Below, one piece after another: positions 53,462-60,766 of a stretch of DNA of 64,000 bases (its first letter is position 1; each line of letters opens with the position of its first letter). A program made the translations under genes and the position numbers. This stretch comes from PALSA-612 sp963711315 (lineage in GTDB: Bacteria > Actinomycetota > Thermoleophilia > Gaiellales > Gaiellaceae), in contig CAVQDQ010000001.1 in the NCBI GenBank assembly GCA_963711315.1, positions 1-64,000 of the forward strand, written 5' to 3'. The notes below the pieces were generated by a model that was given only the letters and a program-made list of their open reading frames with translations, searched no databases and was not told the DNA's origin.

Positions 53462-54608
53462 GACGCCGCCGCTCCCGGTGGCAGAGCGCGAGGCTGCTCC
53501 TGAGCCTGACGGCGATGCCGTGCTGGCAAGGCTCTCGGTGCTCGATCGGTTCCTGCCGCTGTGGATCGCGCTCGCGATGGCATTCGGACTCGTCCTCGGC
53601 TCGCTGGTTCCGAGCCTGAACGACGGCCTCGACCGGCTGCGTGTCGGCACGGTCTCACTACCGATTGCAGCCGGACTGCTGCTGATGATGTACCCCGTCC
53701 TGGCCAAGGTGCGCTACGAGGACTTGGGCCGGGTGAGCCACGACGGTGTCTCGAACCGGCGCTTCTTCGGCAGCTCGCTCTTTCTCTCCTGGGTGGTCGG
53801 GCCGGCGTTGATGTTCGCGCTCGCCTGGCTGCTCCTCCCCGACCAGCCCGCCTATCGCACCGGCGTGATCATCGTCGGCCTCGCGCGCTGTATCGCCATG
53901 GTGCTTATCTGGAACGACCTGGCGCGGGGTGACCGTGAGCGGGCCGCCGTGCTTGTCGTCTTCAACGCCCTCTTCCAGATCGTCGCCTACTCGCTGCTCG
54001 GCTACTTCTACTTGACCGTGCTGCCGGGCTGGCTCGGCCTCGACACGCAAGGCTTCGAGGTCGGCATCTGGGAGGTCGCCCGCACCGTCCTGATCTTCCT
54101 CGGCATCCCACTCACCGCCGGCTATCTGACACGGCGGATCGGCATTCGCCGGCGCGGGCGGGACTGGTACGAGCAGCGCTTCATCCCGCGCATCGCGCCG
54201 ATCACGCTCTATGGCTTGCTGTTCACGATCGTGATCCTGTTCGCCATCCAGGGCGACGAGATCACCTCGCAGCCGCAGGACGTGGCGATGATCGCGCTGC
54301 CGCTACTCGTCTACTTCCTGATCATGTGGGTTGCCGGCTTCGCGACGGGGTGGCTGATGCGCTTTCCGTATCCGCAGACTGCGAGTCTCTCGTTCACGGT
54401 GGCCTCGAACGACTTCGAGCTCGCGATCGCCGTCTCTGTCGGCATCTTCGGCGCAACCTCGGGCGAGGCGCTGGCAGGCGTCGTCGGGCCGTTGATCGAA
54501 GTGCCGGTCCTCGTCGCGCTCGTCTACGTCGCGCTGTGGGCACGACGCTTCTGGCGCGGCGGGGGCCGGCGACCGCACGGGCTGCACGCCGAGCCGGGCC
54601 GCACCTAA
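53448..54608 (+). CDS. acr3: ACR3-family arsenite efflux permease
   Basis: 386 residues with ten hydrophobic segments. The conserved Cys is in ARCIAMVLIWNDLARGDRER; GLRRF-type regions appear as VSHDGVSNRRFFGSSLFLSW; the last conserved Glu is near ASNDFELAIAVSVGIFG. It exports arsenite with the proton gradient. An N-terminal extension of about 30 residues is acidic. GTG 53448 lies inside the end of arsR copy 1. Confidence 0.93.
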   Translation: MAATETPPLPVAEREAAPEPDGDAVLARLSVLDRFLPLWIALAMAFGLVLGSLVPSLNDGLDRLRVGTVSLPIAAGLLLMMYPVLAKVRYEDLGRVSHDGVSNRRFFGSSLFLSWVVGPALMFALAWLLLPDQPAYRTGVIIVGLARCIAMVLIWNDLARGDRERAAVLVVFNALFQIVAYSLLGYFYLTVLPGWLGLDTQGFEVGIWEVARTVLIFLGIPLTAGYLTRRIGIRRRGRDWYEQRFIPRIAPITLYGLLFTIVILFAIQGDEITSQPQDVAMIALPLLVYFLIMWVAGFATGWLMRFPYPQTASLSFTVASNDFELAIAVSVGIFGATSGEALAGVVGPLIEVPVLVALVYVALWARRFWRGGGRRPHGLHAEPGRT

Positions 54609-54611
54609 TAG

Positions 54612-54941
54612 CTAGCCCAGGAGCTCGCGGAGGGCGGCGAGTGGCTCGGGCATGACGCGGTAGTAGGCCCAGCTACCGCGGCGCTCGCGCTCGACGAGGC
54701 CGGCGTCGCGGAGCACCTTCAGGTGGTGGCTGACGGTCGGCTGGCTGAGGCCCAGTGGCTCGGTGAGGTGGCAGACGCAGGCTTCGCCGCCGGACTGCGC
54801 CTGGATCAGGCTGAGCAGCTGGAGGCGCGCCGGGTCGGCGATCGTCTTCAGCGCGGAGGCGAGTCGGCGGGCGTCGTCTGACTCGAGCGGGCCAGCTGAG
54901 AGCGGCGGGCAGGAGGTCGTGATCGTGGCGACGGTTTTCAT
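54612..54941 (-). CDS. arsR: ArsR-family repressor, copy 2
   Basis: 109 residues: ALKTIADPARLQLLSLIQAQ, GGEACVCHLTEPLGLSQPTV and SHHLKVLRDAGLVERERRGS. The CVCHLTE segment is the canonical metal-binding ELCVC-type site. It faces ACR3, ending four bases from it, and is divergent from the arsenate reductase gene with dyad operators between. ATG 54941 is chosen over the longer frame. Confidence 0.9.
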   Translation of the reverse strand: MKTVATITTSCPPLSAGPLESDDARRLASALKTIADPARLQLLSLIQAQSGGEACVCHLTEPLGLSQPTVSHHLKVLRDAGLVERERRGSWAYYRVMPEPLAALRELLG

Positions 54942-54961
54942 GCGCCTCCATATTCGCAGAG

Positions 54962-55025
54962 ATCGATATTGACAGTGGTCGATGAGCGCTGTCATGATCC
55001 GCGGACATCGATCAGCGTCGATGAC
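54962..55025. promoter_or_regulatory. Two ArsR-type operator repeats between arsR copy 2 and arsC
   Basis: ATCGATATTGACAGTGGTCGATGA (54962-54985) and ATCGATCAGCGTCGATGA (55007-55024) share ATCGAT...GTCGATGA arms with different spacers. They lie in the divergent promoter interval (54942-55039). Confidence 0.5.
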
Positions 55026-55039
55026 CGAGAGGAGCGATC

Positions 55040-55687
55040 ATGGAGCGGAGAGGCGTTGAGATCCTCGACCCTGTCACCCGTCAGCATGTCGAGCAGGCGG
55101 CGGAGGCGCTGAAGCGTGAGTTCGAGGGTGTGTTCTCACGGGAGACGATCGCCCGCTACATCGCCGAGTCGACCGATCTCCTCGGCGATGCCAAGATCAA
55201 CGTGTTCGTTCCCGTGCTTGTTCATCGCTTTGCCCGCGAGCGGCTCAAGGCGCTCGGTCAGGCAGAAGGCGTGATCACGAAGGAGCAGCCGGAGGTGCTG
55301 TTTGTCTGCGTGCACAACGCCGGCCGCAGCCAGATGGCCGCTGGCTTGGTCAAGCTCAGGTCCGAAGGCCACGTTCACGTCCGCTCGGCAGGAAGCGACC
55401 CGGGCGAGCAGATCAACCCAGCCGTCGTCGAGGCGATGAGCGAGATCGGCGTGGACATGAGCGAGGCCTTCCCGAAGCCGCTGACGGACGAGGTCGTGCG
55501 CGCCGCCGACGTCGTGGTCACGATGGGGTGCGGTGACGCCTGCCCGATCTATCCCGGCAAGCGCTACGAGGACTGGGAGCTCGACGATCCCGCCGACCAG
55601 GATCTCGAGACCGTGCGCCGCATCCGCGACGAGATCGACGCGCGGGTGCAAAGGTTAATCGCCGAGCTGCTCCCCTCGATGAGTTGA
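55040..55687 (+). CDS. arsC: Arsenate reductase (LMW-phosphatase type) with N-terminal helical domain
   Basis: 215 residues. Residues 1-75 are a helical domain (VTRQHVEQAAEALKREFEGV, VFVPVLVHRFARERLKALG) seen on some actinobacterial reductases. Residues 85-212 are the phosphatase-like reductase: the P-loop FVCVHNAGRSQMAAGL holds the nucleophile Cys and Arg, VVTMGCGDACP holds the second Cys pair, and DWELDDPADQ follows. It reduces arsenate to arsenite for export. Preceded by GAGAGGAG and followed by the aquaporin gene in overlap. Confidence 0.9.
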   Translation: MERRGVEILDPVTRQHVEQAAEALKREFEGVFSRETIARYIAESTDLLGDAKINVFVPVLVHRFARERLKALGQAEGVITKEQPEVLFVCVHNAGRSQMAAGLVKLRSEGHVHVRSAGSDPGEQINPAVVEAMSEIGVDMSEAFPKPLTDEVVRAADVVVTMGCGDACPIYPGKRYEDWELDDPADQDLETVRRIRDEIDARVQRLIAELLPSMS

Positions 55688-56358
55688 GGCAGCTGCCGCT
55701 GGCACGCGCTCTGGTCGCCGAGGCGATCGGAACCTTCGCGCTCGTCTTCGCCGGCTGCGGCGCGATCATGGTCGACGCGAAAACGAGCGCGCTCGGACAC
55801 GTCGGTGTCGCGATCACGTTCGGGCTCGTGATCATGGCGATGATCTACGCCGTCGGGCACGTCTCCGGCGCGCACTTCAACCCGGCGGTGACCTTCTCGT
55901 TCGCCCTGGCCCGGCACTTCCCCCGCCGCCACGTCCCGATGTACTGGGCAGCACAGCTCGCCGGCGCGCTGATCGCCGCCGCCATTCTCCGTGGCTCGCT
56001 CGGCAACATCGCCCACATCGGCGCCACCTATCCGAGCGGCTCGGACGGGCAAGCCTTCCTCTGGGAAGCCGTGCTCTCCTTCTTCTTGATGTTCGTGATC
56101 ATGGCCGTCGCCACCGACACGCGAGCGGTCGGAGAGGCGGCAGCGATCGCGATCGGCGGCACCGTCGGTCTCGACGCGATGTTCGGCGGCCCGATCACCG
56201 GCGCCTCGATGAACCCGGCCCGCTCGCTCGGCCCCGGGATCGTCGCCGGAGACCTGCACGCGATATGGGTCTATCTGCTTGCGCCGATCGTCGGCGCCGG
56301 CCTCGCTGCGATCACCTACGCCTTCGTGCGTGGCGAGGCTCTGCACGCGAGCACCTGA
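55684..56358 (+). CDS. Aquaporin-family channel in the arsenic operon
   Basis: 224 residues of the MIP fold with six membrane helices and two half-helices. The NPA motifs are HFNPAVTFSFALARHF and SMNPARSLGPGIVAG. The TTG start overlaps the arsC stop. In other arsenic operons an aquaglyceroporin (AqpS) lets arsenite out passively after reduction. That role is likely here from position; glycerol or water cannot be excluded. Confidence 0.85.
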   Translation: MRQLPLARALVAEAIGTFALVFAGCGAIMVDAKTSALGHVGVAITFGLVIMAMIYAVGHVSGAHFNPAVTFSFALARHFPRRHVPMYWAAQLAGALIAAAILRGSLGNIAHIGATYPSGSDGQAFLWEAVLSFFLMFVIMAVATDTRAVGEAAAIAIGGTVGLDAMFGGPITGASMNPARSLGPGIVAGDLHAIWVYLLAPIVGAGLAAITYAFVRGEALHAST

Positions 56359-56383
56359 CCGCGGCAATCGCGAACCGAACGGC

Positions 56384-56411
56384 TTGACAGATTCACGGTC
56401 TTCGATATATT
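56384..56411 (+). promoter_or_regulatory. Promoter before arsR copy 3
   Basis: TTGACA (56384-56389) and TATATT (56406-56411) with a 16-base spacer. The AT-rich stretch ATATTGATGATTGACGATAT just downstream has dyad symmetry and could be the ArsR operator. Confidence 0.6.
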
Positions 56412-56424
56412 GATGATTGACGAT

Positions 56425-56769
56425 ATGAACGAGATACTTACACCGGTCGCCTGTTGTCAACCGCTCGCGGCGCCGTCCCTGTCTGAACAGGAGCTCGAGT
56501 CGACGGCAACGCTCTTCAAGGCGCTGAGCGATCCGGCCCGCGTGAAGATCGTTAACGTGCTCGCCCAGACCCCCGCGTCCGTCTGCGCGTGCGACTTCGA
56601 GCCGGCACTTGGCTTGTCGCAGCCGACGGTGAGTCACCATTTGAAGAAGCTGACCGATGCGGGCCTGCTCGAGCGCGAGCAGCGTGGCAAGTGGGCGTAC
56701 TTCTCACTTAAGCGCGACGCGGTGGAGAAGCTCGCCGCTGTCGCCGACCTGAAAGGAGCGTGCTGCTGA
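56425..56769 (+). CDS. arsR: ArsR-family repressor, copy 3
   Basis: About 114 residues: LFKALSDPARVKIVNVLAQT, ALGLSQPTVSHHLKKLTDAG and LLEREQRGKWAYFSLKRDAV. Metal site candidates are ACC near the N-terminus, VCACDFE in helix 3 and the final GACC. ATG 56425 is preferred, since the upstream TTG/ATG lie in the promoter/operator. The stop overlaps the arsM start (TGATG). Confidence 0.88.
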   Translation: MNEILTPVACCQPLAAPSLSEQELESTATLFKALSDPARVKIVNVLAQTPASVCACDFEPALGLSQPTVSHHLKKLTDAGLLEREQRGKWAYFSLKRDAVEKLAAVADLKGACC

Positions 56770-57590
56770 TGTCCACGACCGCAGACGAACTGCGCGAGGA
56801 GGTCCGGCGCCGCTACGCCGAATCAGCACGCGCCGTCACCGAGGACACCCAGGCATCCTGTTGCGGCAGCGGCGACTGCTGTGCCGACAGCGAACGCGAC
56901 ACCAACTTCGGAGAGGCCCTGTACGAGGCCGAGCAACGCGGCGAGTTGCCTGACGCGGCCGTGCTCGCATCGCTCGGCTGCGGCAACCCCGTCGCGGTCG
57001 CCGAGCTTCACGAGGGAGAGACCGTGCTCGACCTCGGCTCCGGCGGTGGCATCGACGTCATCCTCTCCGCCAAGCGGGTCGGCGAGACCGGTCTTGCCTA
57101 CGGCCTCGATATGACCGACGAGATGCTCGCTCTCGCGCGTCAGAACGCCAAGGAGGCCGGCATCCGCAACGCGATCTTCCTCAAAGGTGTGATCGAGGAG
57201 ATCCCGCTGCCCGCGGACTCCGTCGACGTCGTCATCTCCAACTGCGTCATCAACCTGTCGGTCGACAAGCCGGCTGTGCTGACCGAGATCGCTCGCGTGC
57301 TCAAGCCGGGCGGCCGGATCGGCATCAGCGACATCGTCGCCGAGGATCACCTCTCACCTGACGAGAGAGCTGCCCGCGGCAGCTACGTCGGCTGCATCGC
57401 CGGTGCCTTGTGCAAAGCCGAATACGAGGCGGGTCTCGAGGCGGCCGGCTTCGAAGACGTCAGCGTCGAGTTCACGCACGAGGTCGCCGACGCCATGCAC
57501 AGCGCGATCATCAAAGCGGCGAAGACACGTCAGCCTGAGCGGAAGGGGCTTCCGATCGTGCAAGCCGAGACTCGCGCGGGCTGCTGCTGA
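56769..57590 (+). CDS. arsM: Arsenite methyltransferase
   Basis: 273 residues. S-adenosylmethionine-dependent methylation of As(III). The N-terminal part is Cys-rich (QASCCGSGDCC). The SAM site is GETVLDLGSGGGIDVILSAK. The As-binding cysteines are in SNCVINLSVDKPAVLTEIAR and YVGCIAGALCKAEYEAGLEA. The protein ends AGCC. ATG 56769 overlaps the arsR stop. Last gene of the arsenic set before attachment copy D. Confidence 0.93.
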   Translation: MSTTADELREEVRRRYAESARAVTEDTQASCCGSGDCCADSERDTNFGEALYEAEQRGELPDAAVLASLGCGNPVAVAELHEGETVLDLGSGGGIDVILSAKRVGETGLAYGLDMTDEMLALARQNAKEAGIRNAIFLKGVIEEIPLPADSVDVVISNCVINLSVDKPAVLTEIARVLKPGGRIGISDIVAEDHLSPDERAARGSYVGCIAGALCKAEYEAGLEAAGFEDVSVEFTHEVADAMHSAIIKAAKTRQPERKGLPIVQAETRAGCC

Positions 57591-57670
57591 CACCCTGGAC
57601 GAGGGCTTTCGCGAGAGCTCATGGTGAGCCCTCACCGCGACTGAGCCCGAGGACGTCGAAGTCGCGGCAG

Positions 57671-57770
57671 AACGTGGTACCGGATTTCGTATCGGTCAGC
57701 GGACCCAACTGGATCTAACTGGACGGAAACGGGGCAAAGACCCCGCTTCCGTAGCCAATTGGACGTTGCT
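57671..57770. repeat. Hairpin-bearing interspersed repeat, copy D1
   Basis: AACGTGGTACCGGATTTCGT, related spacer, then a hairpin (57723-57752; ACGGAAACGGGG with CCCCGCTTCCGT, loop CAAAGA). Homologous to 45988-46075. It lies directly before attachment copy D and after arsM. Confidence 0.6.
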
Positions 57771-57778
57771 GAGTAGAC

Positions 57779-57840
57779 CTTCAAAACCGGTGAGGTCTGG
57801 TAGCCCCAGGCTGGGTAGGTTCGACTCCTGCGCCGCTCCG
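57779..57840 (+). repeat. selC 3' block, copy D (putative attachment site)
   Basis: CTTCAAAACCGGTGAGGTCT onward to CGCCGCTCCG; matches selC from the anticodon loop to the end with about three changes. The 5' tRNA half is missing. It closes a 20.4 kb segment that starts at copy B. Downstream it keeps a selC-like flank (GGCTATTTGCAGGGA) and the repeat D2. Confidence 0.75.
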
Positions 57841-57896
57841 CTGAGCGAAAACTAGGCTATTTGCAGGGATGAAGCCGCCGCTGACGTGGGGTGTGA

Positions 57897-57956
57897 CCTC
57901 GCTTTCCGCTCAAGTCCGCCCAGAACCGCTGAGAGTGGCGCGCACTGGCGCGCACT
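57897..57956. repeat. GGCGCGCA-rich interspersed repeat, copy D2
   Basis: CCTCGCTTTCCGCTCAAGTC, CGCCCAGAACCGCTGAGAGT and GGCGCGCACTGGCGCGCAC. Matches copies at 35328 and 46112; one CTGGCGCGCAA unit is missing. The interval 57591-57978 contains only these repeats. Confidence 0.65.
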
Positions 57957-57978
57957 CCTCCTGCCGTGGCGACGGTCG

Positions 57979-58143
57979 TTATTCGTCGACGACCACGGTG
58001 CGCTCTTCGGCTTGTGCGACCGCATCGGCCGCCGAAGTGGCCTCCTCCTCGCTGGTGTGGTCTTCGGTCACGCCTTCGCCGTAGTCGACGTGCCGCACGT
58101 CGTATTCCTTGTAGACCCGGACTGGTAGGCCGCTCTCGGGCAC
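57979..58143 (-). CDS. Small DUF2188-like protein, copy 2
   Basis: 54 residues from a GTG: PESGLPVRVYKEYDVRHVDY, then EEEATSAADAVAQAEERTVV. Same length and order as the copy at 8598-8762; the ending AADAVAQAEERTVVV is identical. It lies just outside the right end of the 20 kb island. Function unknown. Confidence 0.6.
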   Translation of the reverse strand: MPESGLPVRVYKEYDVRHVDYGEGVTEDHTSEEEATSAADAVAQAEERTVVVDE

Positions 58144-58197
58144 ATGCGCCCCTCTCTATGACGTTGGCTCACGGGAGCCAGGCGATCGACCCGCTCG

Positions 58198-58452
58198 CTA
58201 GCCGGAGCCGGTCGACGAACCATGTCTGCCGGCCTTCAGGCTGGCTGCCTGCGCTTTCGTCGCCGCATGTAGCGCCCTGATGCGAGCGCGAGGAAGGCCC
58301 CCGACCGTTCGAGCGTCACCATCGATCATCTCGTCGTGCACCTGTGTCCAGCTGCGGTCGGCGTACAGCGGTTTGCCTCGCTGCGCACTCCCTTCCCTAG
58401 CAGTCAGCGCCTGGACCTGCGCCTCCGTCATGGCCTCGAACTCAGTGGACAT
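58198..58452 (-). CDS. Small hypothetical protein
   Basis: 84 residues, MSTEFEAMTEAQVQALTARE at the start, GKPLYADRSWTQVHDEMIDG in the middle, and a basic, Ala/Ser-rich end. No membrane segment or metal site. Not recognised. It lies 81 bases downstream of the SnoaL-like gene on the same strand. Confidence 0.5.
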   Translation of the reverse strand: MSTEFEAMTEAQVQALTAREGSAQRGKPLYADRSWTQVHDEMIDGDARTVGGLPRARIRALHAATKAQAASLKAGRHGSSTGSG

Positions 58453-58533
58453 TCTTCTCCTCGCTCACCGCCTGGACACGGGAGAGGACGGCCCCTTGGA
58501 CGGCCGCCCTCTCCGATGTTCTCGCTCCGGTGG

Positions 58534-58986
58534 TTACTTGGGCTGGACGCCGATCTGCTTGAGGAGAGTCATCGAGTCGAAGTACTGGCGGCTCTCCTTG
58601 ATCTTGCCACCCTCGAAACTGAAGACGAAGGCGGCCGGCGTCTCCTGCTGCTTGCCCGACGCCGGGATCGTTCCTTCTGCTGTCTCGAGCGGGCCCGTGT
58701 GCGTGCCCTTCCAGGTCACTTCCAACGCCGCCGTGTTGCCGCTGCCGACGGCGCTTGTCACTGTGCCGAAGGCATCCGGGAACGCTGTCTTCCAGCCCTT
58801 GAAGAGCTCGACGATCTGCTCGGGGCTCTCGACCTTGCGCTGGGTGGCAAGCTCGTTGTAGCGGGAGTCGGCGGTGAGGCGTGCCTGCAGCTGCTCCCAA
58901 TCGCCGGTGTTGAAGGAATCCACCTGCTCACGAGCGATCGTGATCATCTCTTCTGCGGTCAATACTTCGTTGGCTAGTACGGTCAT
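58534..58986 (-). CDS. SnoaL-like / ester cyclase family protein
   Basis: 150 residues of the NTF2-like cone fold: MITIAREQVDSFNTGDWEQL, SRYNELATQRKVESPEQIVE, LFKGWKTAFPDAFGTVTSAV, EVTWKGTHTGPLETAEGTIP and GGKIKESRQYFDSMTLLKQI. The layout matches SnoaL-like polyketide cyclases and ester cyclases, but many members are of unknown function. ATG 58986 is chosen at the beginning of the fold. The interval 58987-59378 holds no gene I can support. Confidence 0.75.
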   Translation of the reverse strand: MTVLANEVLTAEEMITIAREQVDSFNTGDWEQLQARLTADSRYNELATQRKVESPEQIVELFKGWKTAFPDAFGTVTSAVGSGNTAALEVTWKGTHTGPLETAEGTIPASGKQQETPAAFVFSFEGGKIKESRQYFDSMTLLKQIGVQPK

Positions 58987-59378
58987 TGCTAGGTCCTCTC
59001 TTCGATGGGGAAGCCGAACGGGCAGCACTCACAGAGGAGGTTGGCCTCCTATCGGCTGCCTCAGCTCGGCTGAGACGTGGTCGCAACGAGGAAGAAGAGC
59101 TGGCGACTTGACGGGCAAAAACCAGACCGTCAGCGCGACTGGCTCGGTGTTTCCTTTGTGAAAGATAGCACGATTACGGCTTGGGCTCGGGCGGCGGCTA
59201 ACGCTTCAGGCCGTGGAGCACCGGGCGCGACAGGGCGGCGTGACCAGAGCGCAAAACCGGTGAGGAACGACCTAGCCTGCGCCGTCGAGCCGTCCGGCTT
59301 CTTCGCCTCGGAGAAGGCAGAGGAGACGCGACGCGCGGAGCAGACGCGGCTATCGGGCCGGCGCGTACGAGGCTTTCT

Positions 59379-60029
59379 CTACCGCGTCGCCCGTGCGATC
59401 CTCGCTTGCTGGCGCTTGGCGAGCGTTATGACGTACGTCTTCGTCAGGCCGTCAGACTCGACGTCGGACGACTTACTCACTTCCATCGTGGCGACAACTG
59501 TCCGCGAGCGCCAGACCAGCACGTACCCGAACTCGGTGCTGTCTGGCCGCGATCCCGTTGACACCGTCGGGTCGGATCGGTAGAGCCTGGCCTCGTTCCC
59601 GACGTTTGGACGGCCTGCAGCCTCGAATACCGTGGGCAACTGGTCGTACGACGACAGCAACACCTTCCAGAAATCGTGCGCCAGAGCCGGGGCGACCAAG
59701 ACGTCCGCCGTGGAGCGGACGAAAACGTATCTCGCCGTGGGCGGCTGATAGCTCGCGGTGGGCGGTTGATGGCCAGCGAGGAGACTCTCGTTCTCGAACG
59801 CGACCCAATAGCTCTTGATGCGTCCATGTTCCTTGTCCTTGCCGACCGTCGCCGACGCCAGCTTGGCCACGAAGCCGTCGGCGAGGTTGCCGATTGGGCT
59901 CTTGTCGGGAACGCTCTGAACATCTGCCAGCGTCAGAACCATCTCCTTCGGATTTCCCGTAGCCGCAAGGACGACAGGTACCGCCAGGAGCGCCGTGGCC
60001 AGTGCCACAGCAGTAGCCCATCTCTTCAT
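59379..60029 (-). CDS. Secreted protein of unknown function
   Basis: 216 residues with a signal peptide (WATAVALATALLAVPVVLAA). The exported part begins TGNPKEMVLTLADVQSVPDK, then a segment with a tandem seven-residue repeat (QPPTASYQPPTARY) near residue 90, and ends with strands such as FGYVLVWRSRTVVATMEVSK. No family recognised. The longer frame upstream of ATG 60029 lacks a signal-peptide start and is not used. Confidence 0.7.
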   Translation of the reverse strand: MKRWATAVALATALLAVPVVLAATGNPKEMVLTLADVQSVPDKSPIGNLADGFVAKLASATVGKDKEHGRIKSYWVAFENESLLAGHQPPTASYQPPTARYVFVRSTADVLVAPALAHDFWKVLLSSYDQLPTVFEAAGRPNVGNEARLYRSDPTVSTGSRPDSTEFGYVLVWRSRTVVATMEVSKSSDVESDGLTKTYVITLAKRQQARIARATR

Positions 60030-60192
60030 CGCAACTCCCCTAATGTCCACGCTTGGACGCGCCTCCGCCGCGTTCATTGAATGCGGCAGCGCGAGCCTAA
60101 CCGCGTGATAGCTCGACTGCTACCCCCTTGCACCCCCGCGAGTGCCGGGGGGCATCTTGTTCGTTAGCGTCTGGCAGTAAGGAGGCAGAGAG

Positions 60193-60471
60193 ATGACGGA
60201 AACGAGGCGAACCACGATCGAAGAGGCTCGACGCGTCGGCGATGAGATCGGAGTCGACTGGCAACGCTTCGACCTGGAGCAGTTCCGGGCAGGCATGGAC
60301 GTCGAGTTCGAGCACGGGTCACACGATCCGCAGACAGACGTCACCGGCGACGATCCGATCACGACCGGAAAGATTGCCCTCGCCCACATGAAGGAGTTTC
60401 CCGACTACTACGAGCGGCTCGAGCGGATGGAGGCGGAAGCCGAACGCGATTGGGCTGCGAAGAAATCCTGA
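60193..60471 (+). CDS. DUF5661-family protein
   Basis: 92 residues behind TAAGGAGG. Characteristic phrases are IGVDWQRFDLEQFRAGMDVE, FEHGSHDPQTDVTGDDPITT and GKIALAHMKEFPDYYERLER. Family of small cytoplasmic proteins without known function, often near stress genes. Confidence 0.8.
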   Translation: MTETRRTTIEEARRVGDEIGVDWQRFDLEQFRAGMDVEFEHGSHDPQTDVTGDDPITTGKIALAHMKEFPDYYERLERMEAEAERDWAAKKS

Positions 60472-60559
60472 CGATGCGACGTCCCTGACGGACTCGACGT
60501 CCACAACGTCGTTGACGTCGGTTGGGACGATCGCTTCGCCTGAGCGACTCGGCTACGCG

Positions 60560-60766
60560 CTAATGCTGGACGGCGAAGATCTGGACCTCGCCCGGAACGC
60601 CCTTGAGCTCTTGCGCGCCCCGATCGTCGAACGTGAGACCCGACCCTGCTACGAGGTCCTTTACCGTGCGCGACACGAGCACCTCTCCAGAGCCTGCGAG
60701 CCCCGCGATTCGAGCACCGATGTGCACGGCGATTCCCGCCAGGTCACCGTCCTCTCGCTCGCACTC
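60560..60766 (-). pseudogene. C-terminal remnant of a class III nucleotide cyclase
   Basis: The frame reads DGDLAGIAVHIGARIAGLAG, SGEVLVSRTVKDLVAGSGLT and FDDRGAQELKGVPGEVQIFA, then a stop at 60560. This is the end of an adenylate/guanylate cyclase catalytic domain. No start and no upstream domain: the homology stops where the universal stress protein gene ends (60767). The gene was probably cut by a deletion or insertion. Confidence 0.7.

Noticed and set aside
59250..59290. Further selC-like fragment (CAAAACCGGTGAGG ... CCTGCGCCG)
   Set aside because: Only two short pieces match, the middle and the T arm are absent, and the order could arise by chance in GC-rich DNA.
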